Source of the DNA: Whalleya microplaca
Lineage: Eukaryota > Ascomycota > Sordariomycetes > Xylariales > Xylariaceae
Direction of reading: 5' to 3'
Assembly: GCA_022497155.1 (NCBI GenBank)
Contig: MU385716.1
Span: 558,001-622,000 of the forward strand
DNA length: 64,000 nt
The notes beneath the pieces were generated by a model. The model was given only the letters and a program-made list of their open reading frames with translations. It ran no database searches and had not been told where the DNA came from. The translations under genes were made by a program, and so were the position numbers. Each line of letters opens with the position of its first letter. The stretch's first letter is position 1. Of this stretch, positions 24,374-37,968 are shown one piece after another.

Positions 24374-27300
24374 CTATAGCACAATCGCCAGCTCAGGCCT
24401 ATCGATGCCTTCTTCATTGAGATTCGGGTAATAGGGGACCATGGCGTCGGCGCCCTGCACGTACGCGTCGTTGTACAACCGCCAGTAGGGCTGTCGTACC
24501 TTCCGAGCAGGATGGAATAGACCGGCCCATACGTAGTTTAATACCAGACCGGGCCCGACAGCCATTCGGATAGCCTCGATCGCTTCTACGATCCGGTCGA
24601 TGACGTGTGGGCTGGTTTCAAATAAATTAGGCCATAGGAGATTGAGAAGGTGCACCATGGCATCTTCACACCCTAAGCCCACCACTCCAAGCGCAATGTG
24701 CTTCACAACTGATGCGGCCGTCTGCCGATGGACCTGGTCACGATCGATCAGGGCATCCTCGAGAAGGGGCGTGACCGCATAGACGTAGTCCTTAGCCATC
24801 TCTCCTATGTATTCGAAGAGAAAAGATAAGGACTTGAGCACACCGTTCTGAACGTTCAGCTCGGGTACTCGATACTCGTTCATCAAGGCTGGGAGGACAG
24901 TAAAAGGGGCACAGGTTTCGGCAACAATACCAATAGCAACAGCTGTGCACACACGTGACTGTCGCTCCTGGACTCGGAGATTGTTGAGCAAGGTAGCCAA
25001 CACATCTTGCGGTCCGATGGCCTTGGCGATGAAGCCGAAGGTGTTATTGGCTGCTCTCCGAATGCCTTTCTTGTGCGCCTTCAACATATCTAGTAATTCA
25101 AAGCATATTCGCATCCACTCCCTGGCGTTGACGCTTTCCGGTCCACGGTCAGCAATTCGACCGACCAGGTCGATTGTGTTTTCTTGGACTTTTTCGTGAC
25201 GGTTTCGTAGGATAGGGGTGAGGCGTGGCAGAAGATCCTTGATAGGTGGTTGCATTTGGCTGATACCGACCACTGTGACGATGGCTCGGAGGGCCGAAAG
25301 GATAGAACCTAAGACCTCAGGGTACTCTTCACCAAGGTACTCGTATAGGACCACACCTAGTTTGCCCATGAGGGCATCTTCGCCACATTGTTTCATAACC
25401 ATCGCAATCCGGCTGATGAGATCTGCTGCTTGCTGGCGAATCGTTGCGGATTTGTTGTTGAGCCGCCACAGAATAGTTGATACTATCTGCGGTAGATATG
25501 GCTTGCAACGCGTGCCCAAAGCGTTGACGACCGTTCCGAAGCCGTTGAGCATGATAACATCCTCAACGCTTTGCTCCTGGAAGGAATGGAGGATCCCATC
25601 AATGAGTCTTTCTTCCAACCTCTCTCCAATGTCTGCACTCCCCAAGCTGGCAACCACCTTCTCCACTGTCTCTACAGTCATCTTACGGTATGCTTCGCTC
25701 TCATCCTTGAGATTGCCGACAATCCGCTCCAGGATCTCGCTGACGCCAACCTTCTGGCCGATATCAACAGTTGTTTCCACCTATAAGTACATAATTAGTA
25801 ATTTGTAGACCGAGTATAAGCTAGGTAAAGAGGGTTGACTTACAACTTGTCGGTAGTTCCGCTTGTCCAGAGCCATTCGTCGGACCCAGAAACTCTTGAA
25901 GAACTCATCAAGGACATGCTCTTTGAGGTAGCCAGCCGTAACACCTTCAGTTCCTGCACATTGGGATACGACCTTCAAGACAACCTTCTTCATTTCCTCG
26001 TCGGGGGATGAGAATTCTCGGAGCAGGATGTCCATCACCTGTGAAGTGTAGTAATTGGCGTATTCTTCGTCCATGAGCGGAATAATGTATCCGACAGCCT
26101 TCAAGAAACCAGCAAGACCCTTGCCTCGCTGCTTTCGGGCGCCAGTCCATAACGGATTGAGGATATCGTCAAAGCTCTCAATACCGTAGGGGTTAGATGC
26201 TTCGGCCAAAGCAGCAATTGCCAAACTAGTGACAGTCCGCACTTTCGTCTGTTCATCGTTGAGGTTCGGTCCTATGCAGTCCACTAGTCCTTTCAGATGA
26301 GGCAGGACAGCGCATCCCATTAGAATTGGGATTTGCTGTACGATTTTCACACCGGTATGACGAGCCTGCCATGACTTTTTACTGCGGCACACCGCACGAA
26401 GGAAGGGCAAGAGGGCCGGTATGCCCAGGGCGGAGGCCACAACAGCAAACGCTCGAGCGGTAGTATTACGAACGTACTCGTCAACGTGGTCAATATCCGG
26501 CCTCATAGTGCTGATCATAGTGGCAAGACCAGCTGCCTTGCTGAGGTTCGAGATGATTTCCCGACCCTCGACTCTGGCGTAGTAGTCTTGATCAATGAGG
26601 AGCGGCTCGATGACGACGAGAATTTTGTGGACGTAAGGGCGAACAAGATCATCAAGCTTCCACAGAATACGATCAATGACCTTGACGAGTAGATGGCGTT
26701 CCTGGTCTTCTAAGGTCTTCTCCATGAGGAGAGGAAGAATCTGGTTGAAGAGGGGCCCGGCACCAAATTGCCTCGCGTTATCGGTGAGTTGTCTGAGCGC
26801 GGTCTTTCGCATTGGAGGGGTGCCGTTCTTGATCTTCAACAGGAGCCTCATGATCTTGCGCTCCTTCAACTCATCGACGCTTAGGCTGTTCTCATCAGAA
26901 CCGTCTGCCAGCTTGCCGAAGTAAGCCATATCCTCTTGCTTGAAGAATTGTAGTTCTCCAACCCCAGGGATCTCTTTCGGCATCTGGCTTCCTCCTACTC
27001 TAGCACTGTCGGGATCTTGCATCATGAAACCGCTGTAGTTTGCCGGGAGCGGCGTGGCCGCAACTCTGTGAAGCGGTGCATGTCCAGTAGTGTAGCCGGG
27101 CGGAGGGTCCAGGATCTTGTAGCCTTGCTCTTCTCCGGGAAGCAGCGCATTCAGTTCGTCATCGCCGAGAATGCCGGGAGCGCCAGATATATCCGTGCCG
27201 AAGGACGGAACGGCGCCAACTCCAATAGAAGATGTATGCATCGGTGTGACTAATCCGCTGTTACCGATCGGGGTTGCAGACGGTGCCTGGTCCCATCTCG

Positions 27301-28099
27301 AGCGCTTTTTAGTTGCGTCAGCAGCGCCGGATGAAGATAGTGAAGGCGCCTGATCCCACCTAGACCGTTTGGTCTTCCCTTCCGCAGACTCCGAGGATGG
27401 CTCGTCTACAGCCGTCGAAGAGACATCCCATCTCTTCTTACGCTTACGCCCAGCAGTAACGTCCTCAGTAGATCCACCTTCTGCGTTCTCCTTGTTTTCA
27501 TCCTTGAGAGTGGCCTGGTGATCACCCTCGACTTCTTTCCCTTCTCGTTTGGCTTGAATGGCGCGCTTGACACGCTCTTCTTCTCTCTCAACATCTCTCC
27601 GTTCCATCACATCACGGTATGTGTCCCCTTCATCAGCAGCACCCTTCTGGCGGTTGGAGGCGAAGGCGTCAACTCTCGTTGGGCTCAGCACGCGATCAAA
27701 GCGCCGTTTCTGATAATCGGTCTCGCGGTCGGCGATCCTGGTGCTGTGCTCGCCTCTCCCAGCAAAGGGATCATCTTCTTCGACTCCATTGCCGTGCGCA
27801 AACTCGTCAATTTGGGCCCGCGTAGCTGTATACTGGCCAACTAAGCGGCGCGAGGTGTCGGCATCCTCCATTTCCTCATCCTCTCCATCTGCTGTAGGAA
27901 TCGACGTGAGGTATCCATCATACTTGTCGGCTCCACCGCGGTCGTAGAGATCTGTGTCGAAAGACTCGGTCAGCTTCGCCTTGGTCGAAGTTTCGGTTCG
28001 CTGGCTGGCATCTAGGCCTCGCGATCCTTTTTTATTGGCAGAGGTTTTGTTCCGCTCTGCCTGATGCCTTCTGACGGTGTCGAATTCAGATTCCGACAT
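24374..28099 (-). CDS. SF3B1 (Hsh155), U2 snRNP SF3b subunit 1
   Basis: Two exons, 28099-25844 and 25780-24374, split by a 63-nt intron after RNYRQV, give 1220 aa, normal for fungal SF3B1. The product is the HEAT-repeat scaffold of SF3b that clamps the U2 snRNA/branch-site duplex. The N-terminal about 430 residues are disordered. They carry three UHM-ligand motifs (KRKKRWD, and [10 protein letters not shown] twice, near residues 219-270), which bind UHM proteins such as U2AF65. The HEAT domain follows, highly conserved: [59 protein letters not shown]. The segments holding the human cancer hot-spots keep wild-type-like residues ([11 protein letters not shown] and [10 protein letters not shown], matching human K666 and K700). 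The C-terminus has [18 protein letters not shown]. Human-type SETPGATP-rich spacing between ULMs is reduced, as usual in fungi. Confidence 0.97.
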
Positions 28100-29200
28100 G
28101 GTGGGTCGTTCAGCCGGGTGCAGCTTTGGTCATTCTTCGATGGAAATAAAGAGCAGACAGGTGTTTGTTTCTCGGCGGATGAGATTTGATGAGATTTGAT
28201 GCGCGACGGAGGTAAGCGGTCGATAACTGGAGAAGTTAATTCGGCTGACTAACCAGCCGAAGCCTAGAGTGATTTGTTTCTCTCGGTGCATTGACGTTCC
28301 ACCTGCCAACCTATTGTGGCAAATAATGTGGCTGGTTCAAGGTCTGGCCCATGCTTAACTACTTAAATACATAACCTATTGTATGTATTTAAACCTTACA
28401 TGCATACACAGTCGATACTGCTTTACTGCGTATCCCACTTGCTTTGAATTATTGTACAGTTTACAGTTGCACAGAATAGCTTCATAGCCTTCTTTGATTT
28501 GCATCACCAATTTTAGCAGAAACACAAGAAAAGAATTAACTTAAGCAATTGCAAGGTTACTTCAGTGTAGATTAAGTAGGTGTCTATCTCCACAGTAGTG
28601 GAAATCGTTGCTCAACCAGAGCAACCCCTAAAGGATTTCGGCCTCGTCCCTTTCCCTCTCGCGACCAGGACTCTTGTTTTGACCCATCGTGAACTGAACA
28701 CTGGCTTTCTTGACCCTGCTTCCTACGTACCAATTCAGTCAACCAGCAGCATTCTTAAAAACCTCCACTGCCAAAATCAAACCCATCACCAGCCGTGGGA
28801 CGAGACTGTTAGGTGAATCTTAATGTACAAAGGACGGGAGGGAAGTTACTAGTAATACAATTGTTGGGGAGAACTAGGCATATAAACATTAAGCTGGTTG
28901 ACGTTGTCGTAACTCGTGAAGAATGCTGAAAGATCTGTGAAATCTTCAGCACATGGTGGCTGTTGCCCTCTATATCCCCCCACTCTCGGATCATCGGCAT
29001 CTGCCTGAAAGACTGTCGGTTGGGTATCTTTCGTGTATTCTCGACATATCAACTTGTGACAAAAGCTGGATCCATTTCCTCGTTTTCAGGTTGTGGTAGA
29101 TATACCATACATGGTAGTGGTGAATCATGTTCATTCCAACCTAGACGTAGCGTGTCGTAACTCGCTAGCGAGATTCTTCCGTCCTACTGATGAATGTTGC
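28100..29200. other. intergenic, SF3B1 upstream and Rax2 downstream
   Basis: This 1.1-kb spacer lies between two genes on the minus strand. It holds the SF3B1 promoter and the Rax2 3' UTR. A direct duplication GATGAGATTT occurs at about 28179-28200. No gene is supported. Confidence 0.5.
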
Positions 29201-32200
29201 TCAAACATGAGGTGCACCGGGTCGACCTTTGCTCAGAGAATCCAGTAACTCATGTGGCGGTATCCTTTGTATTCCACTGCCTCGGTCGAACATGGAGGTC
29301 GGGGCTGGCACGTATCCATCGCGCTTCTTTCTGTATCGGTCTAAGGCAAGACCTGCTACTACAATAAGTAGCATCAGGACAAGAGAAATGGCAAGTCCAA
29401 TAAGCACAACAAAACCCACTGCCAAACCGCTGCCTAGGGATGGTGTTAGCATGTGAACATGGAAGAGAGGAACATACCGAACTTACTGGATGAGGTGAAG
29501 AAGTTCTGATTTTGGACGAAAATCTTCGAGATTGACGATGTTGTGCTGTTAGTATTGGAGGTAAGTGCATACGGTTGCACTGTTGTGCCATTGAAGATTG
29601 CGCTGGATGCGGTGCCATAACCTGGTATGTTGATTGAGCCCGTCATCATCAGGACCTGGTTGGAATCCACGATTGATGAAGAATCATGTGGCTCGGTGAT
29701 TGTGAATATCTGAAGGCTGCTGATGATAGTACTTTGTCCGAAGGTGATTCCAGAAGATACCCAAGACGAGCCGTCGTATTTCATCAAGAATGCTGCACCG
29801 TCTGATTGGTTGCCAGCAGCCCAGATTTGACTGACACCACTGTTTGCTGCAGTGAAAGCAGTCACTGGGCCTGGAAGAGTCTCAGCACCAGAAAATGAAG
29901 TCCACTTGCTGCCAGAGGCATCATATGATGCCAAATAAGTGGTTGTGTCGTTGACCGTCAAGTTCCCACCAGCAAGTAAAGTTGAGTCGCTCGACCACAT
30001 CATACAGAAGACGTCTCCATCCAAGTCAAAGCCAGGGCGGTTCCACTGATTGGTACTGGTGCTGAACACGCAGACACTAGGACAAGGCAGTGAGCCGGCC
30101 GTATTGAAGGATCCGCCGACAAAGACATCTCCAGTATTGGGGCGGACATTGATCGAGGAGACAACCACGTCGTCTCCATCAAGAGCAGGGGGCTGTGTGT
30201 TATACGAGCCCGACACGAGATTGTAGGAGAGAACTCCGTGGACAGTAGATCCTCCAGCTGTGCCATTGACCCGTCCACCCGCAAAGACATTGTTATCTTG
30301 GATTGCGACGGCTAAGAACACAGAGTCTTCTGAGATCTCGGTGCCTAGACCCGTCACAGTGTCGGAGTTGGACCCATTAATGAAGGCGAGATTGTAGATA
30401 CTCGAGCCATTCGAGGCATTCGCAATAAAATGGCCTCCGAGGATCGTGACATTCCTCCCATCACGCTCGTAGAAAGCTCCAGTTACGACACCAGAAATAG
30501 TCTTAGTGCTGTTGGCTAAAGATGCACGTTTAGACAACCCGCTGGTAGAGCTGCTTGAGACCTCGGATGATTGTTGAATCTTGATGGGGAAGTTATCAAG
30601 AGTTTCACCCATTGTTACAGCCCCATTTGCTCTGAGGGTCTGAGTAGACATTGAGCCCGCATACAATGGTCCGTTGCCCTGTACATCAAGCAGGAAGGTG
30701 GAGAGTCTACCGTTCAATAGCGGAACTGGGGTGTCTAAGTTCTGTAGCCAGTTGCTTTGGGACTTTACCCAGACAGCAAACCCTCTGGTCTCAACAGCCT
30801 GGTTGTCACCGAATGCTAACAGCTGTGTGAAGTCACCGGTTAAGGCCATGACATCTTCAGAGCTACCGCTCAAATTTAGAGTCAAAGGCACGAGAGTTCT
30901 CACGGTCCCATCAACACCGGCCCCAAGAGCTGTCCATTTGTTGCTTGTGTTATCATAAACAGCCACATTGGCCAGTCCAGATGTCGAGCCATCTTGGGTG
31001 TTGTTGAATTGACCGCCAACGAATAGTTGATCTCCATCCAGGTACATCGATAAGACTTCGCCGTTGAGGCCTCCATCGAGAGGTGCAGTCTGGCCATCGT
31101 TACCAATGGCCGCAATGTTCCGGACATTATCAGAGGTGAAATTGCCTCCGATATAGGTCCTATCATTGCTGGTGATGAGTGATGTCACAGCAGAATTGTT
31201 AGCGAATGAAGTACCAAGCTTGATGAAAGCAGAGTTATTGAAATCTGTGGTGTTCACTGTATCCTGATCAGGATCATATTCGAACAACCCATTTAGGCCA
31301 CCAGTAGAATTCATCAACTCAAACCCAACTCTCTGAGCTACCATGACAAAGTCATCCCCTGGAATTGAGTCCACTTGGCCGGGAATAGGTGTCATTGTGA
31401 TACTGGGGCGGAAAGACCTGGAACTAGCATCGATAGGTCCGATATAAAACTGGTCGTACTTGTCGAAATCGTTTGTTTGGTAGAAAATTCTCGTTGGGAT
31501 TGTGTCATTGGTACTGCCGGAGGTGAGGGTTCCTGACATGACTATTTGACCGCGGTTCGAGCAAGTGCCATCTTGTTGACAGCCTGGCGTGTAAAGCTTG
31601 ACAATATAATCTCCTGACTGTCTAATATCCGGGTGAAATACCACAGTAGCGGCATCGGATGCGACTGGCTTTGACAAGCGCGCTGACAAGTATTGGGAGT
31701 TACTCTGTCCAGATGTAGTCACTGTCCAGGGGCCTGTAGTGGTTGCTTCGGAGACCGTAGTAGTGTTAGCACAGCTAGGTTCGTTGAAGTCGTTAATGGC
31801 ATAAGCGAACATGTCATTAGAGAACAGTTCGATACCATTCAGACCGCCACCATTGCCATACCAGGCAGAGACATCAATCCTGAAGGCATTCATGCCAAGG
31901 ATATTAACGAAATAGAAGTCCTGGAACTCGACTGACGGATCGTCACTGAGGGGGCATTCGCTAGTACAACTGCTATTGCGGCCTGTGGCTGGATCGATAT
32001 AGGTGAAGTTCAATATTCCGTTGAGAGGTTGTGCAGTGAACCTCCAAGTCCGTGTCCCACGACCATCTTGGTGAGTGTTCCAAAGTCGAAGCCGTGAAGG
32101 TTCGAATCCGAAATTAAAGGAAGCCCTCCATGCACCTGGAGTATTGTCCTGCAGGAGCCATGTGTTGCCAGCACCATCAACGCCACCGGTTTTGCACACA

Positions 32201-32997
32201 ATGTTTTTCGGGTCACTGAATCCGTCTGCAGAAGTGCCCTGGTCGGCCTCTATGGTTGCTGTAGAAAGATTGATAACCTGCCCCTCCGATTCAGTCGGCG
32301 TGCTCGTATTCCCTAATCCTGTGAAACTTCCACCAAAGATGATGTGCCCGCTGGGTGCCTTCGCGATGGATGTGACGGGTCCATTAAAGCCAGCGAAGGG
32401 TAAGCTTGTCCAGTTCTCTGATGCAAGCCATGTTATCGCATTTGTCGAGTCCGCCGCTCGGAAGCTGCCCCCAATATAGACCTTGCCAGCCGACTCATCA
32501 CAGAGTAAGCTGTTAACCTGCCCTGAGAGACCAGCTAAAGAGGTCAATTCCGAAGTGTTGAGGTTGTAAGAAGCAACACCTATCGACCGTTTTCCACCCA
32601 GACTTGTGAAGTTTCCACCTAGAATGACCTGGTCCCGGAACACACACATCGTCTGGATAGACGCGTCGGCCTCCAATAGGCTAAGGAACACACCATTGGG
32701 GAGGCGCGTTAGAAGTTGTTCAGATCCATTAGAGCTGAAAGGTTGCTCAGTTTGTCCTTCATACTGGTAGTATGAAATCCCGTTGAAGTCGCCTGCAATT
32801 CCAACCCTTCCTAATTGACTGAGGTCGAGATTCGGATTCGGTATTGCATTAAAGTTGATCGCTTGTGACAGTGACGTGAGTGACATGAGTGACGTGAGAG
32901 TGAGAAGCCACGGCGTTAGCGTTAGCGCACGGCTATGCGTGGCAGACGTCTGCCAGAGCGGCATCCTCATGGCTGCCCTGACTAGCGACCGAGGCAA
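29201..32997 (-). CDS. rax2: Rax2-type cortical polarity marker, single-pass membrane protein
   Basis: Two exons, 32997-29487 and 29433-29201, give 1247 aa (phase 1, GTAAGT donor, CTAAC branch, CCTAG acceptor). An N-terminal signal/anchor segment (WLLTLTSLMSLTSLSQA) is followed by a huge extracellular part. That part is built of beta-propeller-like repeats (GGNFTS, GGSFTGLGN, GGQFNNT, GGSFNTAG, LAGGNLTVND) with many N-glycosylation sequons. One transmembrane helix follows near the C-terminus (GFVVLIGLAISLVLMLLIVVAG), then a short basic cytoplasmic tail (RYRKKRDGYVP) of about 45 residues. In yeasts Rax2 marks old division sites for bud-site selection; in filamentous fungi it is linked to polarised growth and septation. 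ATG 32997 is used; an in-frame ATG ten codons later would leave a shorter signal. The intron lies just before the membrane helix, so retention would remove the anchor. Confidence 0.93.
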
Positions 32998-35900
32998 TCG
33001 CGAAAATTGTTTTGCCCCGGCCTCGAAGATAGTAGAGTCGAACCTCCGTTACTTGTGATATCCGACTTCAGACGTGACGCGAATGACCTTGTTCAATTAT
33101 CCATAGCTTCAATGAGTAATCGGTGTCGCAGGTATGGTATGAGGCCGGATGCAGACGCGAATCGAATGATAGAAGGCCAGCGCCGTCGAATCGTGGCTCA
33201 AGTTTGACGTGCAGGAATGAAGGTTTAATAATTAGATTAGCGGGACTGACGCCGAAGCAACAAATACGATCGTTGCGGGGGAACTCCGGTAATTGGGGAC
33301 AATCGATCGAGTTCGAGGGGAAAGTCAAAGTCACTCTTCTGTGGGAAAAATAGTATTAGATTAAGTTTTTAAAATGTTTCGATGGTGCAGGTGAAATCAA
33401 TTATGTAGTGCAGAGGCCCTGGGTTCCAAGATATTGGGAGATGAAGTCGGGCTGACGACTAATGGGATGGGATATGGGCTGTACTGCAGACTGTAGCGCA
33501 GTCTAGCAGACCTGGCAGTGTGCTGTCACTCGCGGTGGGGAGACGTTAGGTCAGATAGGTACTAGACCACAGCTAGACCACAGCTAGACCACAGCAGGAC
33601 CAGGTGCCTCGCCCATATCCACTCAAGCCACGCAAACCCACTCACAAACCTCCGTGACGGTCCCCGCCAATCCTTACCAGTCCGAGCAGGATTTCAGCAT
33701 CTTAATTTTAGCGGTTGTTCGTAACCGATTGCACCACCACCATCGAAATGAAACGACGGCACCAGTCCCAGCCCTTTGTGTCGCATAGCAACGAGGCACA
33801 AATTCACATCACAGTAGCACCTTGCGTGCAGATGAAAACTGGAAGAGAATAATGCCAAGTGGCATAAGGTATATAAAAGAGACTTACCACTAATCAGTAT
33901 CTTGTTTGATGAGCATGAAGCGATATTCTGCCGATTGTACCACTCCGAGTGTGCTTGTGCTGTATCTAGTGGTACTTGCGGGCATGTGCACCCAAGCTCC
34001 GCCGGACACAGAAGCAGGAGGTCGATTATTAGATTCGTCGTCTGATACTTGACAACAACGGGTCTAGCCCGATTGCCAAGCAAGCAGTTCTCGCGATCCC
34101 AATTGATTCTCCGGAAACGAGCGTGCTGGGAACACTGAATCGGCTCCCTTAATTGTCAAGTGAATGAATGTGGTTGGTATAACACAGCAGCTGGATTTAG
34201 ATTCGGGTTCTTCCCCAAATCTTCCTTATGTCAGGGACGTGGACGGCCGAGTTTTGCTGTCCTCAGATCAGGGGCTTGGGCAGAGGAAACGATTGGATCG
34301 TTAAGAAGAACGAGCGACTAGAAACACGAATAGTGCTTGGGAAAAAGAAAATGCCGTATGAGCGCAACGGTGTACGACTATTGGCGACCAAGTCTGTATA
34401 CTGTCTCGACAAGCTGAAATAATGAAATAAAAGAGTGACGATATTCGTTTTTGGCGTTTTTGCCCGCTTCCTCAGCAGTGAGAGGGAAGAATTGCCAATT
34501 GTGCTACATCAAGAGATTCAAGAGGAGTACTGGAGAGCGGTGAGTGTTTTTCTGCTGGATTTCTTCGTGCAGGATGGCAGGATGGCTGCAAGGTCCATGT
34601 GGTAGTAAGGGGCAGCGACAAGGGGTCCAAGGGGGTTTGTGGCTTGGGAGGAGTGGAAAACACCACTGCCTGTCTGTAACTGGTCTGGTGTCATCATCAA
34701 CTGCAATCAGCCGACGTTGGACAGGGCTGGCAGGTTTATTAGATGGGATGTCTATGCGAGATTTGCAGGGATCTCCATAACCCCGGCCTGATATTGATTC
34801 CCGACTGGTCCATTGAACATTTCGTTTCCAGTTATACAGTCATGGAATACGAACGCGTTGCGAGACTTCAGAAAGGAATGCGAATGCATGCCAACGAGCC
34901 GTGCCTTGGGCATTCAGAGTGAAATTTGCAGCATCATATTTTAAGTTAAAGAAAGAGTACCTGGCAGTAGGATTCCACATATATTTAGTAATCAAAGGTC
35001 AAGATCTAAAAGTGAACATTTTAATGACTGGCCATAAATAGATATATAAAACAAACTAGTGTCAAATGATGAAGCCACCAGGCTGGCTGTGAAATCTGCC
35101 TATCAAGTTAATTACTGTGTATTCAACCCTATGTGCAACTTACACTGGCAGAATGTTGCAAGAGGTTGTACTACATACAGTTCAGATAAGTCGACAAGCA
35201 AGCTTGTGTGTCCAGCAACAACAAACATTTCCTTTCAACCCAAATACTCAGGTCTTGGTGAATAATCGACAGCCAACACAAGTCAGTGGCTCAATATGAT
35301 CGACATGGAGAAATCATATCGTTAGAACAGAATATAGGTATTGTTTAACATATATGCCAACCCAATGCTCCTACTACCCATACATCCCCATACAAATATA
35401 TCTATCCCATTCTATGCCGTGACATATAACTCCTTATTCTCTCAAAAATGTTAGATAAAGCAACCTCGTCAAGAATTAATAAATCACACATTGACCAAGC
35501 AACGTTTCTCCATTCTTATCATTTGTTATATCAAGCCTATATTCCACTTCATATAAGTACCCTACTCTATGAGTGAACTATGCATAGGTGTGTGAAACTG
35601 AGCTGGCATAATTGGCATTTCGAGTGCACGAGGCAGTTGGAGCCCCTGGTTCAATATTAAACTCGAGAGTGTGTTAAAGTCATGCTAATGGCGCATAAAG
35701 CTACGCTCGCTGGACGGCTGTATGATATATATGTTGCACTCTAGTGTGTATATGGGTATACTGGCGAGTGTAATGCATACTCCCCTATGGGAACTAATTG
35801 GAAGTGTAAGAAACAAGACAAGATATATCTGAAAAAGAAGATGGATTGATAGTATATCTACAATTAATCACATTTGGATATATATATGGACATCAAGCTA

Positions 35901-36280
35901 ATAGCACTGTATGGATTCGTATACATATACTTCAAGGCGTCTAAACTCGGAAGTAAGATGTGGCAATTTTCAATAACACCCAATGAGTTCGGGGAAGAAG
36001 TCTATCAAGTCATAAGTAAACGACAAAATCCAGCCTATACCGCTAGCCATGCATTTTGATACCTCGATAAAACAGTCGCTTTGCCATATGGTATTAACTA
36101 ACCAACTTCGCAACTAGCAATTCAGTATATGGGCTGACGTTTTGCTAGACGGTTAGGTAGTCATCTGGGGTTCTAACTGTAATACTGTAAGCCAACCATT
36201 ATAAATTATCGAAAGCAAATCTTACGTTGGGCCATATCGGCACGTGCAACGGTGAAAACAGTTGAGCTATTGTTCATCGC
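32998..36280. other. intergenic region of 3.3 kb
   Basis: The right half (about 34.9-36.2 kb) is A+T-rich. Short open frames (33694-34083 - is the longest) have no recognisable domain. The left end should hold the Rax2 promoter, which faces this region. No gene is supported. Confidence 0.5.
33562..33594 (+). repeat. 11-bp tandem repeat, three copies
   Basis: Three perfect tandem copies of CTAGACCACAG, upstream of the Rax2 gene. Confidence 0.9.
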
Positions 36281-37130
36281 TCATGATTTAGGTTTATTTT
36301 GGGACTCTCCTAGGCTCATGCGGGACTTGTAATCACGAGGACTCTCAAAAAGTTTCGGCTTGCCTCCCCATATCCCACGTTTTTTAGCCTTAGCATCCGC
36401 TTCTGCGGCCCTATACTTCTCTTCTAGGCCTCCGAATTCGACGCCAGATTTTGCCTCGTATGTTGTTGCCAGACCTATCTTCAGCATCTCCAGGCCAACA
36501 TCTCGACGGATTAAAAAGCGTCTTACAAACACAGTCGCAACGACGCGGTCGTATTGGTCACGTTTGTAGATCCTCGCCCGAACTCTTCGACCCAGTATGT
36601 AATTCGACAACCAAGCCAAGGCATCTGTCGAGTACGGCTGAGCTGGTCGCCCGAAATGAGGGCCTTCGGGTGCGTCGATGCCAGCTATGCGTATGGGAAT
36701 CTAGATAGATAGAGTCAGGCAAACCCAGTGGACGAACAGGGTCCTGTAAGTTTCTGGGTAAACCTACAGTCTTGCTTTTCAACTGAGTTTTCTTGACCGG
36801 GACGCTTCGTAGCCAGCCCCATCCGGCTAAACGGCCGCCAGGGGTATGGAACAAATGGAAGTTATCTCCATCTCCAACACTCGTGACTTGACCAAAAAGG
36901 CTTCTTCTCCTGAAGAAGCTTGGCTGAATGTGGTTGACCCCGGGTATGCGACGAAGATATGAACGATATATCTGTAGCGATGCAAGAGCCGTGGCGGTCA
37001 CGAGCAGGGTCGGAACCCAATTTCTCGGGTCTTCGTAGTGTTGCCAATCGGTTCTATTGAGGCTGTCGGTCCAGGAACCGGGACGATCCTCGTCGTCTTT
37101 CCCGGCCCTGGAGCGGAACGGCCATACCAT
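36281..37130 (-). CDS. lcl3: LCL3-like membrane-anchored SNase-type endonuclease
   Basis: Two exons, 37130-36768 and 36700-36281, give 260 aa, the usual size for fungal LCL3. A basic N-terminus and a Trp-rich segment precede one membrane helix ([19 protein letters not shown], about residues 37-55). The staphylococcal-nuclease-like domain follows: [16 protein letters not shown], then [12 protein letters not shown] with the catalytic-type Asp and Glu. [15 protein letters not shown] comes next, and [17 protein letters not shown] holds the second catalytic Arg region. The tail is Lys-rich. The 67-nt intron (GTAGGT to ATCTAG) splits the domain before IPIRIAG. Yeast Lcl3 is a predicted endonuclease named for a long-lifespan mutant phenotype; substrate and location (mitochondrial or other membrane) are not certain. 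It is divergent from the TRP channel gene about 840 bp away. Confidence 0.92.
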
Positions 37131-37968
37131 TATTATCGTGACTTTAGGAGTCAGCGGCCGACCTTCATAGCGCGTGGCAGGAAATGTCGATCGTGTCGAA
37201 GCGATCTGACGGACTAGACAGAGATTCTAGTGATGACGGTTGGCGATGCTCCAATATACGAAAGCCGGTCATCGGATCGGATCTGCTTATTTTGGTCTTG
37301 GCTGTTGATTAGCGGAGTTTCGGCCTTATCTTATCTATCAGTTGCTAGGTATGTCCCACCTGGGCCTAGTCCCTGGGATATGCATCTAACAAGCTACATT
37401 ATACGTGTATGACTCTGTTTGCAAGGTTGTGTTGTAACGCAGAACTTCAATGTGAACCCCTATTAAACCCCAAAATTGCCATCCACTCGACGTCAGCGCG
37501 CAGACGTGTCAAACGCGGGCAACGGAGATACAGGTCTTGGCAACAGGATTCTGGACCTGGGTGGTTGATCTTGGTGAAACAGACGATCTAGCCAGCCAGT
37601 CAAGCTGAAGGTTGGACACTTCGTTAACTGTTTTTGCCATCTTTTACGGATGAACACATCCTCATTGAGGCATTAGACTGGGACTTCAATATTCTTCGTC
37701 TCAAACCCAGGAGAATTTCAGCTTTACCGGACAGCTTCATATACCTCTGAAATCCCTGGACTATCATGCAGTACTTGACAGAGAACAAAGCGATCATTCC
37801 CTGAGTGGGTGCATGCGATGTGACATCCAGTGCATATAGTTGAGAAGCTGAGCTTAATCATCTATATGCTTGGCTGCATACTGCCACCTCGGTTTATATA
37901 TTCATAGTACCGTTTAACCAAGCTGTTGGATTACTAAGACGATAGCTCGATTCTGAGGACGGCCAAAA
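37131..37968. promoter_or_regulatory. divergent promoter region of LCL3 and the TRP channel
   Basis: These 838 bp between two divergent start codons hold both promoters. Two 60-codon open frames inside have no support. I recognise no specific binding site. Confidence 0.45.

Noticed and set aside
32093..32104. GGTTCGAATCC, a perfect Pol III B-box
   Set aside because: It lies inside Rax2 coding sequence with no A-box or cloverleaf around it.
33694..34083. 129-aa minus-strand open frame upstream of the LCL3 locus
   Set aside because: No homology cue and no splice support.
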